A DNA stretch of 64,000 bases, taken from contig JAUQPR010000001.1 of NCBI GenBank assembly GCA_030550275.1, positions 113,766 through 177,765 on the forward strand, given 5' to 3'. The first letter of the stretch is position 1. Each line of letters opens with the position of its first letter. A program made the position numbers and the translations under genes. This document shows, piece by piece, positions 26,167 through 33,484 of this stretch. Origin of the DNA: Bacteroidota bacterium. GTDB taxonomy: Bacteria > Bacteroidota > Ignavibacteria > Kapaibacteriales > HRBIN21. Under the pieces are notes generated by a model that did no database searches, was not told the DNA's origin, and saw only the letters and a list, made by a program, of their open reading frames with translations.

Positions 26167-26730
26167 TCAGAACAACAGGCGCAGTAACCGTGCAATGAGT
26201 CCGGGCTCCTGGGCTCGCGTGACCGTCCCATCGCCCTCGTAGAGCAGCTCCAAATCCGCCAGCGCGTACGACGGCACGGTATTGTTGGCGCCGAGATCGA
26301 TCGGGCGAACTTTCCCGCGCAGCACGATGGTCTGCAGCTCACCATTGATGCGGGTTGTCCGCCGACCTTCGAGTACGAGATGCCCCAGCGAATCCACCGC
26401 AACGACCCGTGCCGTCAGCCGAGCACGGATGCGCTCGGAGCGGCTGGTCTCCCCCTTTCCTCGGAACTGGGCATCGCTGCGGAAGCTACCGCTGATGCGT
26501 CCGGAATGGCTCCCGAAGCTCCCCTCTGCTCCCAACCCCAGGGTGCTGCCCCGCTGTTCGCCCGTTTGCGCGGCATTGCTGGCTTGAGCATCCTCCACAA
26601 CCAAGATGGTTACCACATCGCCCACCGCTGTTGCCCGCAGGTCCGAGGTCAGCGAGCGTACCCCGTAGCTTCCCCACTGTGCCTGCAGCAGTACCGGTAG
26701 CCCGATGAGAATCCACCCACAGCGCATCAT
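26167..26730 (-). CDS. flgH: Flagellar L-ring protein, apparently without lipidation site
   Basis: Forms the outer-membrane ring. SLTSDLRATAVGDVVTILVV, the Gly-rich region LGLGAEGSFG, LTARVVAVDSLGHLVLEG and RTTRINGELQTIVLRGKVRP are all family features. It is short (187 residues against roughly 230). FlgH is normally a lipoprotein, but the N-terminus MMRCGWILIGLPVLLQAQW has no lipobox Cys after the hydrophobic stretch; the only Cys nearby is residue 4, ahead of it. Signal peptidase I cleavage after QAQ is likely. It overlaps flgA by 4 bases. Confidence 0.93.
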   Translation of the reverse strand: MMRCGWILIGLPVLLQAQWGSYGVRSLTSDLRATAVGDVVTILVVEDAQASNAAQTGEQRGSTLGLGAEGSFGSHSGRISGSFRSDAQFRGKGETSRSERIRARLTARVVAVDSLGHLVLEGRRTTRINGELQTIVLRGKVRPIDLGANNTVPSYALADLELLYEGDGTVTRAQEPGLIARLLRLLF

Positions 26731-27422
26731 GGTTGCGCCTCATGCGTTGGAACAACTTCCACCGTCGTTGCATCCACAACGCGGGCGCGCAGCACCGTAC
26801 GGGAAGCGCTGCGCAGGACCCGAATCCACTCTCCCGGTAGCCCGTCCTCCAGCGCCTGAGCGGTCGTCCGCACTACCACAGCGCCCGCCCGCGCCACCAG
26901 CGTCACCTGGCTTCCCCGTTTGACCCCATCGAGCGGGAGGCAATCCAAACGGCGGAGCCACGACCCCGCCGGCAGAGTTCGCCGGAGCTGGCAGCGAGAA
27001 AGCTCCGCTGGCGGCAGCAGGAGGAGAGCTTCCTGTAGCCCAATCCGCTGGCGACAAACCTCCACCGCTGACGCCTCCAGCTTGCTCCCCGCTTCCACCG
27101 TCTGGCGCAACCGCACAACGGGAGCGTTGACGGTCACACGCACGGGAACGGGCACGCGCCGAATGCTCTCACCTGCGGAGAGGAACTCCACCCACACCCG
27201 TCCCCGTGCAAGCTCCTCCAATCCTCCGGTGCAGCGCACCACAACGGTGCCGGAGGCAACGCGCAGGGACGGCACTCTGCCGATTTCGACCTCCGCTGCA
27301 AGCGTATCCAACACGGCGGCAACGTACTGCTGAACTTGCGCCCGGAGCTGCTCTGCTGTGAACTCCGTTTGCGCCCACAGGAACGCAGCAGCGCTCATCC
27401 CAAGTGCCCACACCCGTAGCAT
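26727..27422 (-). CDS. flgA: Flagellar P-ring assembly chaperone FlgA
   Basis: A periplasmic chaperone for P-ring assembly, 231 residues. The signal peptide (MLRVWALGMSAAAFLWAQ) is followed by a divergent N-terminal region and a SAF-like C-terminal domain (VVRLRQTVEAGSKLEASAVE ... RRTLPAGSWLRR ... VKRGSQVTLVARAGAVVVRT). The call rests on this domain and on the position between flgG and flgH, the common order. I used the ATG at 27422, since the longer open frame runs over flgG. Gaps are 4 bases to flgG and a 4-base overlap with flgH. Confidence 0.88.
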   Translation of the reverse strand: MLRVWALGMSAAAFLWAQTEFTAEQLRAQVQQYVAAVLDTLAAEVEIGRVPSLRVASGTVVVRCTGGLEELARGRVWVEFLSAGESIRRVPVPVRVTVNAPVVRLRQTVEAGSKLEASAVEVCRQRIGLQEALLLLPPAELSRCQLRRTLPAGSWLRRLDCLPLDGVKRGSQVTLVARAGAVVVRTTAQALEDGLPGEWIRVLRSASRTVLRARVVDATTVEVVPTHEAQP

Positions 27423-27426
27423 CGCA

Positions 27427-28215
27427 TCAGCTCTTGAGATTGACCGCTGTCTGCAGCAGCTCATCCGCCGTGCGGATCGCTTTGGCATTGAGCTCATAGG
27501 CACGCTGCGCCATGATGAGGTTGACCATCTCCTCGACCAGCTCCACGTTCGAGCTCTCCAGATGGGCTTGCAGCACTTCGCCCATCGAGCCTGTGCCCGG
27601 GGTCTCCAGCATCGGCGGACCCGAGGCAATTGTCTCAGCGTAGAGATTCTCGCCCAAGGCGCGCAACCCAGCGGGGTTGAGGAAGCGCGCCAACTGAATC
27701 TGCCCGAGCACCTGCTCGCTGCCATCGGCAAACTGCGCCGTGACAACACCATCGCGGCTGATGCGCAACTGTTGGGCGCTCTCGGGCACCAATAGCTCCG
27801 GTTCCAGAGCGTACCCGTGAATGCTGACAATCCGCCCCGTGCGGTCCAGCCGGAATGCCCCATCACGCGTATAGAGCAGCGTGCCGTCGGGTCGGCGCAG
27901 CACAAAGAAGCCCTCGCCGTTGATGGCAAGGTCGAGCGGGTTGTTCGTCGGCTGCAGATCGCCCTGTGCAAAGCTGCGTGTTGTTGCCACCAGCTCAGTT
28001 CCGCTTCCGATCTGCACCTCGTGCAGGCTCTCCATCGCCCCCTGCGGCGCGGTGGAGCCGAGCGTGCGCAAGCGCTCGTAGAGCAGGTCCTGGAACTCCG
28101 CCCGCACCCGCTTGAAAGCGGTCGTGTTGACGTTTGCCAAGTTGTGCGCGATCAGCTCCACAAAGCGTTGCTGTGCGGCAAGCCCCGTTGCAGCAGTGCG
28201 AAGTATCTTCTCCAT
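27427..28215 (-). CDS. flgG: Flagellar distal rod protein FlgG
   Basis: The distal rod subunit, 262 residues. The N-terminal rod motif (AATGLAAQQRFVELIAHNLA, NVNTTAFKR), the middle DLQPTNNPLDLAINGEGFFV and the C-terminal GSMGEVLQAHLESSNVELVE plus MVNLIMAQRAYELNAKAI are near-canonical. A GAGGGAG ribosome-binding site lies eight bases before the ATG, showing that Shine-Dalgarno initiation is used in this genome. Second gene of the operon. Confidence 0.97.
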   Translation of the reverse strand: MEKILRTAATGLAAQQRFVELIAHNLANVNTTAFKRVRAEFQDLLYERLRTLGSTAPQGAMESLHEVQIGSGTELVATTRSFAQGDLQPTNNPLDLAINGEGFFVLRRPDGTLLYTRDGAFRLDRTGRIVSIHGYALEPELLVPESAQQLRISRDGVVTAQFADGSEQVLGQIQLARFLNPAGLRALGENLYAETIASGPPMLETPGTGSMGEVLQAHLESSNVELVEEMVNLIMAQRAYELNAKAIRTADELLQTAVNLKS

Positions 28216-28234
28216 GGTGCGGCTCCCTCAACGG

Positions 28235-29020
28235 TTAGACAAACCGCGAAAGCTCGATACTGCGCTCCAGCGTGGCATCATTGCTGCGAATGACCCGATG
28301 TCCCAGCTCAAACCGGCGCTGCAGCTCAATCAGTTGCACCAGCTCCTCGACCGGGTTCACATTCGACCCCTCCAGAAAGCCCTGCCGAACCCGGTACTCC
28401 TCTGCAGAAAGCGGCGTGAGCACCGCCCCAGGCAGCGGAGCAAACTGCACCCCATCGATGCGCCGGAGCTGGCTGAGCTGCACCCCAACGATGAGCAGTT
28501 GCCCAACAACCACGCCCTGAATGCGAAGCTCCCCCTCCGGCGTTACCTCCAGCAGCGGCAAGGCCGCCTGCCGAGCCTCCCCCGGCAATGGCTGCGCTTG
28601 CAGCAACTGCAGTGGAATGCGGAGCACTCCGGAGGTCCCCACCAACTCCTTGCCATCCGGAGTCTGCAGCGCCCCATCGGCGGTGAGCCGGAAACTCCCG
28701 CGCCGGGTGAGAAAGCGCTGCCCGAGCGCATCCTGCACTACGAAGAACCCCGGTCCCTCCAGCGCCAGATCGAGCGGATTGCCCGTCTGCTGGAGTGGAC
28801 CTGGCGAGAAATCCGTGTAACTGCGCACGGGCGGATCAGCGCTTTCGGCATCGCCGGGGACATTGCGCAGGTTCTGCTCAACGCTGATGAGTGCGCTCTG
28901 GAAAAGTAGCTCGCGCTTGTAGCCTGCGGTGGAGAGATTCGCCAGATTGTGCGCTGCCAGTTCCAGCCGTGTCTGCTGGGGCAGCATCCCAAGAGCAGCG
29001 ACGTAGAGCTCGCGGAGCAT
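28235..29020 (-). CDS. flgF: Flagellar proximal rod protein FlgF
   Basis: A 261-residue FlgF/FlgG-type rod protein: MLRELYVAALGMLPQQTRLE with AAHNLANLSTAGYKRE at the N-terminus, GPLQQTGNPLDLALEGPGFF in the middle and QGFLEGSNVNPVEELVQLIE at the end. It is more divergent than the next gene, and position just before flgG supports FlgF. The ATG at 29020 is preceded by a purine-rich GGAGCAGG; the open frame continues upstream, but that part lies beyond the sigma-28-like promoter. First gene of the flgFGAHIJ unit. Confidence 0.9.
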   Translation of the reverse strand: MLRELYVAALGMLPQQTRLELAAHNLANLSTAGYKRELLFQSALISVEQNLRNVPGDAESADPPVRSYTDFSPGPLQQTGNPLDLALEGPGFFVVQDALGQRFLTRRGSFRLTADGALQTPDGKELVGTSGVLRIPLQLLQAQPLPGEARQAALPLLEVTPEGELRIQGVVVGQLLIVGVQLSQLRRIDGVQFAPLPGAVLTPLSAEEYRVRQGFLEGSNVNPVEELVQLIELQRRFELGHRVIRSNDATLERSIELSRFV

Positions 29021-29068
29021 CCTGCTCCACCTGCTTGTTCGACGCATCCTGCGCGGACCCAAGCGAAG

Positions 29069-29095
29069 GTATCGGCACTCGGCGGGAAATCTTGA
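29069..29095 (-). promoter_or_regulatory. Sigma-28 (FliA)-type flagellar promoter for flgFGAHIJ
   Basis: On the minus strand TCAAGATT, 11 bases, then GCCGATAC. The FliA consensus is TAAAGTTT-N11-GCCGATAA, so 6 of 8 and 7 of 8 bases match at exactly the right spacing. It lies about 50 bases upstream of the flgF ATG and just after the stop of the LolC-like gene. Confidence 0.8.
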
Positions 29096-29097
29096 CC

Positions 29098-30300
29098 CTA
29101 CCGCAGGTGCAGCAGCGCCGTCAAGGGCAATCGCCGCAGCAGGCGTGCCGGTATCATGCTCACAGCAACCGAGAGCCCTACAGCAACGGCAACCACCAAC
29201 GCTGGATGCCACATCACAAAGGCAACCGGCAATCGGTCCAAATGGTAGAGCGCGCCCTGCAGCCGAATAATGCCGAAGTGCACCTGCACCAGGCACAGGA
29301 GCAATGCCACGGCACAGCCCATGAGTGCCCCCGCCAAGCTCACCCCAAACCCTTGCCAGAGCAGCAGATTGCGCATCTGCCCGGCAGACATCCCCAGCGC
29401 CTGCAGGACGGCAAAGCTGGGCATCTTCTCAGCGATCAGCAGCACCAGGAAGGTCAGCACATTGAACGCTGCCACCAGCGTAAACAGCCCCAACACCAGC
29501 GGGATAGGCACCCGCTGCAGCTCAATCCAGGCGAACATCGGCTGATGTAGCTCATACACGCTCACGCCGTAGAAGGGGAAGCCCAAAAGCCCCGCGATCC
29601 GCTCCGGTGCCGCGCGCGCTGAATCCACCACCGGCAAGAGCATGTCCACCCCCGTTGCAGCAAAGTCGGGGAGCTCCAGCAGCCGCGCCATTGCCCCAAA
29701 GGGCACAAAGGCGTAGAGCTCCTCATACCGTGTCAATCCACTGCGGTAGATCCCCGCAACGCGCACCCGCCGAAAGGTCGGACGCAGCGGCGTTCCCATA
29801 GCGGTGATGAGCACGACTGTATCCCCCGCCCGCACGGAGAGGCGCCGTGCCAGCGCCTCCCCCAGCAGCAGCTCCAACGCCGTATCCGCCAGCATCCCCG
29901 CTCCTTCGAGCAGGTGAAACTGCTGCGGGAGTGAATCCCGCGCCATCCCCACCGCACGCAGCAGTACGCCGTCGAGCTCCCTCCCAAAGCGAACCAATGC
30001 CTCGCGCTCCCGCACAGGAGCAATCACTGCCCCAGGGAAGCCCGAGCGAAGCCGCTCCACAACGGCACCGTAGGCGAATGCCGTCCCTCCAACCGTGCGC
30101 ACCTGCACGTGCCAGGTAAAGCGCGTTGCTTGCTGGAGCAGCGTCTGCTGGAATCCCTCCAGAATTGCCAGCGCCAGCACCAGCGCCATGCTCCCCAGCG
30201 CCACACTGACGAACGCCACCACCCGGGAGACGCGGAAGAAGCCCTGCTCCCCCTTCCGGGCGAAGCGCTGTCCCAGAAAGCGCAGCAGCTCCAGCGACAT
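29098..30300 (-). CDS. LolC/LolE-like lipoprotein-releasing ABC permease
   Basis: A 400-residue FtsX-type permease. It has one N-terminal helix (VVAFVSVALGSMALVLALAI), a large periplasmic domain of about 210 residues, then three helices (about 270-295, 320-345, 365-385). The GFQQTLL and PRLLRRL-like ends and the topology match LolC/LolE, which extract lipoproteins from the inner membrane and pass them to LolA. MacB-like permeases are the alternative. No LolD ATPase is adjacent. It follows the acyl-CoA dehydrogenase-like gene after one base and ends two bases before the flagellar promoter. Confidence 0.8.
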   Translation of the reverse strand: MSLELLRFLGQRFARKGEQGFFRVSRVVAFVSVALGSMALVLALAILEGFQQTLLQQATRFTWHVQVRTVGGTAFAYGAVVERLRSGFPGAVIAPVREREALVRFGRELDGVLLRAVGMARDSLPQQFHLLEGAGMLADTALELLLGEALARRLSVRAGDTVVLITAMGTPLRPTFRRVRVAGIYRSGLTRYEELYAFVPFGAMARLLELPDFAATGVDMLLPVVDSARAAPERIAGLLGFPFYGVSVYELHQPMFAWIELQRVPIPLVLGLFTLVAAFNVLTFLVLLIAEKMPSFAVLQALGMSAGQMRNLLLWQGFGVSLAGALMGCAVALLLCLVQVHFGIIRLQGALYHLDRLPVAFVMWHPALVVAVAVGLSVAVSMIPARLLRRLPLTALLHLR

Positions 30301-30301
30301 C

Positions 30302-31324
30302 TCACCCCCACCACATCCGCAACAGCTCGTGCTGGTAGAGCGTCAGCAGATCGCGCAGCAGCCGCTCCAGCGCATACGGACGCAGCACCGCCCGCATCCC
30401 CAGCAGCGGCATTGCCCGCAACAGGCTCATCCGAAGCTGCTCCAGCAACGCCGCTATCTCGCGCTCCAGCTCCGCTGCCCGCGCTGGTGAACTCTCCGGA
30501 GAAAGCCCCTCTGCCCAAGCCACCAGCTCGAAGAAGCGTGCCCGAATCTCCGCAAGCTCCTGAGCACATGCCTGCACGAAGCGCCCACATCCGAGCAGCT
30601 CGGCTTCCTCGGCAAGCGCACGGGCAAGCCCAACAGCAACAGCCCCGATCGAGGCGTACGCAAAGAGCGAAAACGGCAACGCGTACACGCTCAACCCTGG
30701 CTCCCACAGGCGCTGCCCAACCCGAAAGCAGCGCTCCGGCGGCACCACAAGCTCCCGAACCTCAAAGCTCCAGCTCGATGTCGCCCGCATCCCGAGGGGC
30801 TCCCATTCAGGAATTAGCGTGACCTCCTCCCGCCGGAAGGCGAAGGCCGCAATCCCCTCACCCTCCACCTCCGCCTGTGCTGTAAAGAGCGTTGCATAGG
30901 CGGCGCCACTGGCATACCTCCAATACCCGCTCACACAGAAGCCCTTCGGGAGCCTCCGGGCGCGCCCGCCAACGTAGCTCGTCCCAGCAATCACCGCCTC
31001 CGGTGGTGCAAACAGCTCTCGGGCAACCTCCGGCGGGAAGGAGGGCACGAAGAACCCACCACCAGCGCCGATCTGCACCAGCCACCCCAGGCTCCCATCC
31101 AGTGCGGCGAGCTCCTCGTACAACCGCACCGCCGCCGTCAGCGTGAACTCCAATCCCCCGAACTCCTTCGGCACGAACAGCTTGAACAAGCGCCGCTCCC
31201 GCAGCCAGGCAAGCAGCTCCGGAAGGATGTCCCCCCGCTGCTCCATCTCTGCAATACGCTCCCGCACCACCGGGCGCCACTGCCGAACCTCGGCAAGGAG
31301 CTGCTCCAGGAGCTGCTCCGGCAT
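30302..31324 (-). CDS. Acyl-CoA dehydrogenase-like flavoprotein
   Basis: A 340-residue protein of the acyl-CoA dehydrogenase superfamily. The N-terminal helical part includes LPELLAWLRERRLFKLFVPK and EFGGLEFTLTAAVRLYEELA. The beta domain has PEAVIAGTSYVGGRARRLPK, GYWRYASGAAYATLF and PEWEPLGMRATSSWSFEV. The C-terminal helices are shorter than usual (about 380 residues is typical). The organisation resembles the HsaA/flavin monooxygenase branch more than a beta-oxidation enzyme, and no obvious catalytic Glu can be placed, so the substrate is unknown. It overlaps the peroxiredoxin stop by one base. Confidence 0.72.
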   Translation of the reverse strand: MPEQLLEQLLAEVRQWRPVVRERIAEMEQRGDILPELLAWLRERRLFKLFVPKEFGGLEFTLTAAVRLYEELAALDGSLGWLVQIGAGGGFFVPSFPPEVARELFAPPEAVIAGTSYVGGRARRLPKGFCVSGYWRYASGAAYATLFTAQAEVEGEGIAAFAFRREEVTLIPEWEPLGMRATSSWSFEVRELVVPPERCFRVGQRLWEPGLSVYALPFSLFAYASIGAVAVGLARALAEEAELLGCGRFVQACAQELAEIRARFFELVAWAEGLSPESSPARAAELEREIAALLEQLRMSLLRAMPLLGMRAVLRPYALERLLRDLLTLYQHELLRMWWG

Positions 31325-31764
31325 CACACTGCCCCGAACTGCTCCAGCAGCGCGCGCAACCGCTCCGCCGTTGGATACCGCAGCCCCGTTGCGCTGTGCC
31401 ACCGATAGCGCAGCTCCCCACGCGGGTCCACCAGTGCCACCCCACGCCCAGCCCCGAAGATCCCGCCCATTCCGTATGCCCGGAAGCATCGGCGTTCGGG
31501 GTCGGACAGCAGCGGGAATGGAAAGCCGTAACGCCTTTGGAACTCCGCGTGCCGCCCCGTTTGGTCGGGGCTGATGGCGAAGACCAGCACCTCGGGGTGC
31601 TCTAACAGGTGCCACTGCTCGCGGTAGTGGCACAACTGGCGTGTGCAGACGGGCGAGAAATCACGCGGGTAGAAGAGCAGGAGATTCCACCGCGCTGCGA
31701 CCGGAAGCTCTACGGCTACCCCCTCCGTACTCAGCAGCGTACAGCACGGCGCTTTTGCGGGCAT
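31324..31764 (-). CDS. Peroxiredoxin (AhpC/TSA, Bcp-like)
   Basis: A 146-residue thiol peroxidase. The peroxidatic Cys lies in YPRDFSPVCTRQLCHY, and a second Cys five residues later could be the resolving partner, as in atypical two-Cys BCP enzymes. VLVFAISPDQTGRHAEFQRR and FPLLSDPERRCFRAYG follow the family pattern, and an Arg-rich late strand (RGELRYRWHS) completes the fold. It should reduce hydrogen or organic peroxides in the cytoplasm using thioredoxin. First gene of a three-gene unit with the acyl-CoA dehydrogenase-like protein and the LolC-like permease. Confidence 0.87.
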   Translation of the reverse strand: MPAKAPCCTLLSTEGVAVELPVAARWNLLLFYPRDFSPVCTRQLCHYREQWHLLEHPEVLVFAISPDQTGRHAEFQRRYGFPFPLLSDPERRCFRAYGMGGIFGAGRGVALVDPRGELRYRWHSATGLRYPTAERLRALLEQFGAV

Positions 31765-31782
31765 CGCAGCGCAAATTGCCTG

Positions 31783-31854
31783 TAGCGCATAGGGGAGTCG
31801 AACCCCTGTTTCCGCCTTGAGAGGGCGGTGTCCTAACCACTAGACGAATGCGCC
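31783..31854 (-). tRNA. tRNA-Glu (anticodon CUC)
   Basis: A 72-nt cloverleaf folds on the minus strand. The acceptor stem GGCGCAU pairs with AUGCGCU (first pair G-U). The anticodon arm CCGCC-CUCUCAA-GGCGG gives anticodon CUC, and the T arm is AGGGG-TTCGACT-CCCCT. The discriminator is A and no CCA is encoded. It reads the GAG codon that is common in this GC-rich window. Confidence 0.95.
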
Positions 31855-31863
31855 ATCCGGCTG

Positions 31864-31871
31864 CAAAATTA
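31864..31871 (-). promoter_or_regulatory. Promoter of tRNA-Glu, TAnnTTTG element
   Basis: Minus-strand TAATTTTG ends nine bases before the tRNA 5' end, so transcription would start almost at the mature end. A CTTG lies 19 bases further upstream, at the classic -33 position of Bacteroidota promoters. This is the best full match in the window. Confidence 0.72.
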
Positions 31872-31932
31872 GCACATCGCGCTCATTCGCCAAGCTGGTG
31901 CTGCGTTCTGGAACAGTTCGCGCGCGATTCGC

Positions 31933-31940
31933 TAATTTTG
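31933..31940 (+). promoter_or_regulatory. Promoter of citrate synthase, TAnnTTTG element
   Basis: Plus-strand TAATTTTG, 29 bases before the citrate synthase ATG and 61 bases from the identical divergent element of tRNA-Glu. The two form a divergent promoter pair. No clear -33 element is visible. Confidence 0.62.
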
Positions 31941-31969
31941 CTTGGACTTTTCAGCGCGGGACTCCTCTC

Positions 31970-33283
31970 ATGAGCGTGCTTGCCGAACGGCTCTCGCAGC
32001 TTGCCCCTGTGTGGCGTCAGCAGTACCGTGAGTTCCTTGCCGAATACGGCAACGCAGTCGTGGCGGAGATCCGAGCCGGTCAGGTTGCCGGCGGCATGCG
32101 TGGGGTCCCAGCACTGCTGTGCGAGACCTCGTTGGTCATTCCCACCGAAGGGTTGCGCATCCGGGGCATCCCCATCCTTGAGCTTGAAGACCGCACGCCG
32201 GAGGAGATCTTCTACCTGCTGTGTACAGGCGAGCTCCCCAGCGCAGAGCACCGTGCAGCGCTGCAGCAGGAGCTGGCACAGCGGGCAACGGTCCCGGCGT
32301 ACGTGTGGAACGCGCTCCGCGCACTGCCTTCGGATAGCCACCCGATGGCGCTGCTGAGTGCTGGGCTGTTGATGATGGAGCGCGAATCCGCCTTCCGCAA
32401 AGCCTTTGAAGCGGGAACCCCACGAGCTGAACTCTGGAAACCCCTGCTGGAGGATTGCCTCACCCTCCTCGGACGGCTCCCCACCCTGGCAGCGGGGATC
32501 TACCGTCTGCGCTTCCACGGTGCCGAACCGAATGAGCCCAATCCCCAAGCCGACTGGGCTTCCAACTACGCCGCAATGCTGGGGCTGCCCGACCCGGAGG
32601 GACGCTTCCGCGATCTGGTTCGCCTCTACTTGGTCCTCCACAGCGACCACGAAGGCGGGAACGTGAGCGCCCTGACCGGATACACCGTGGCATCAGCGCT
32701 CTCTGACCCCTTCTATGCCATCTCCGCTGCGCTCAACGGGCTTGCCGGACCACTCCACGGGCTTGCCAATCAGGAGTGCCTGCGCTTCCTGCTGCACATT
32801 CAGCAGGAGTTGGGTCCAGCACCCGATGACCACCAACTGGAGCAGTTCCTGGAGCAGTGGCTTGCCAGCGGACGTGTCATCCCCGGCTACGGGCATGCTG
32901 TGCTGCGGGTGACCGATCCCCGCTTCACTGCCTTCCGCACCTTTGCCCAGCGGCATGGGCTGCAGCACGAGCTCATCGCACTGGTCGAGCAGCTCTACCG
33001 AATCGTTCCGACCGTTCTCCAGCGGCAGGGCAAGGCGAAAAACCCCTGGCCGAACATTGACGCCATCTCTGGTGTCCTGCTCTACACGCACGGGCTACGG
33101 GAGTTCGAGTACTACACCGTGCTCTTCGGCGTCTCGCGGGCAATGGGGATCTGCGCCCAACTGCTGGTACATCGGATTCTGGACACCCCCATCATGCGCC
33201 CGAAGTCGGTCACGCTGGAGCAGCTCCGCACGATGGCGCTGGAACACAGCTCCCAGCCTCAAGATGCCGGCTCTCCGGCGTGA
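31970..33283 (+). CDS. gltA: Citrate synthase, eukaryotic (Si) type
   Basis: First enzyme of the TCA cycle: acetyl-CoA plus oxaloacetate to citrate. The 437 residues follow the mitochondrial-type sequence rather than the usual bacterial GltA: LVLHSDHEGGNVSALTGYTV, LNGLAGPLHGLANQE with the first catalytic His, VIPGYGHAVLRVTDPR with the second His, and NIDAISGVLLY with the catalytic Asp. The ATG at 31970 gives the normal N-terminus; the frame is open upstream to 31898. It is a single-gene unit with its own promoter and terminator, flanked by two tRNA genes on the other strand. Confidence 0.93.
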   Translation: MSVLAERLSQLAPVWRQQYREFLAEYGNAVVAEIRAGQVAGGMRGVPALLCETSLVIPTEGLRIRGIPILELEDRTPEEIFYLLCTGELPSAEHRAALQQELAQRATVPAYVWNALRALPSDSHPMALLSAGLLMMERESAFRKAFEAGTPRAELWKPLLEDCLTLLGRLPTLAAGIYRLRFHGAEPNEPNPQADWASNYAAMLGLPDPEGRFRDLVRLYLVLHSDHEGGNVSALTGYTVASALSDPFYAISAALNGLAGPLHGLANQECLRFLLHIQQELGPAPDDHQLEQFLEQWLASGRVIPGYGHAVLRVTDPRFTAFRTFAQRHGLQHELIALVEQLYRIVPTVLQRQGKAKNPWPNIDAISGVLLYTHGLREFEYYTVLFGVSRAMGICAQLLVHRILDTPIMRPKSVTLEQLRTMALEHSSQPQDAGSPA

Positions 33284-33308
33284 GTTCTCCTCGTGTGCGG
33301 AAAACAGC

Positions 33309-33334
33309 AACGCCCCTGCGTGTGCAGGGGCGTT
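33309..33334. terminator. Bidirectional intrinsic terminator between citrate synthase and tRNA-Val
   Basis: A perfect 11-bp stem AACGCCCCTGC/GCAGGGGCGTT closes a GTGT loop. A short T-rich tail follows on each strand (GGTATTT on plus, GCTGTTTTCC on minus). It sits between two convergent transcription units and can serve both. Confidence 0.85.
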
Positions 33335-33340
33335 GGTATT

Positions 33341-33417
33341 TGGTGGGCTCTGCTGGATTCGAACCAGCGACCTCTTCCATGTCAAGGAAGCGCGCTAACC
33401 AGCTGCGCCAAGAGCCC
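33341..33417 (-). tRNA. tRNA-Val (anticodon GAC)
   Basis: A 77-nt cloverleaf on the minus strand including an encoded CCA. The acceptor stem GGGCTCT pairs perfectly with AGAGCCC, the D arm is GCGC-AGCTGGTTA-GCGC, and the anticodon arm CTTCC-TTGACAT-GGAAG gives GAC. The T arm is GCTGG-TTCGAAT-CCAGC. Discriminator A. Confidence 0.96.
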
Positions 33418-33427
33418 AACGGCGATG

Positions 33428-33435
33428 CAAAATTA
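33428..33435 (-). promoter_or_regulatory. Promoter of tRNA-Val, TAnnTTTG element
   Basis: Minus-strand TAATTTTG ends ten bases before the tRNA 5' end, nearly the same distance as at tRNA-Glu. A small GGGC-TTCT-GCCC hairpin lies immediately upstream. No -33 match at the expected distance. Confidence 0.65.
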
Positions 33436-33484
33436 GGGCTTCTGCCCAAAAGCGTGGTCATGTCCCACAGCACCGCATAGCTTC

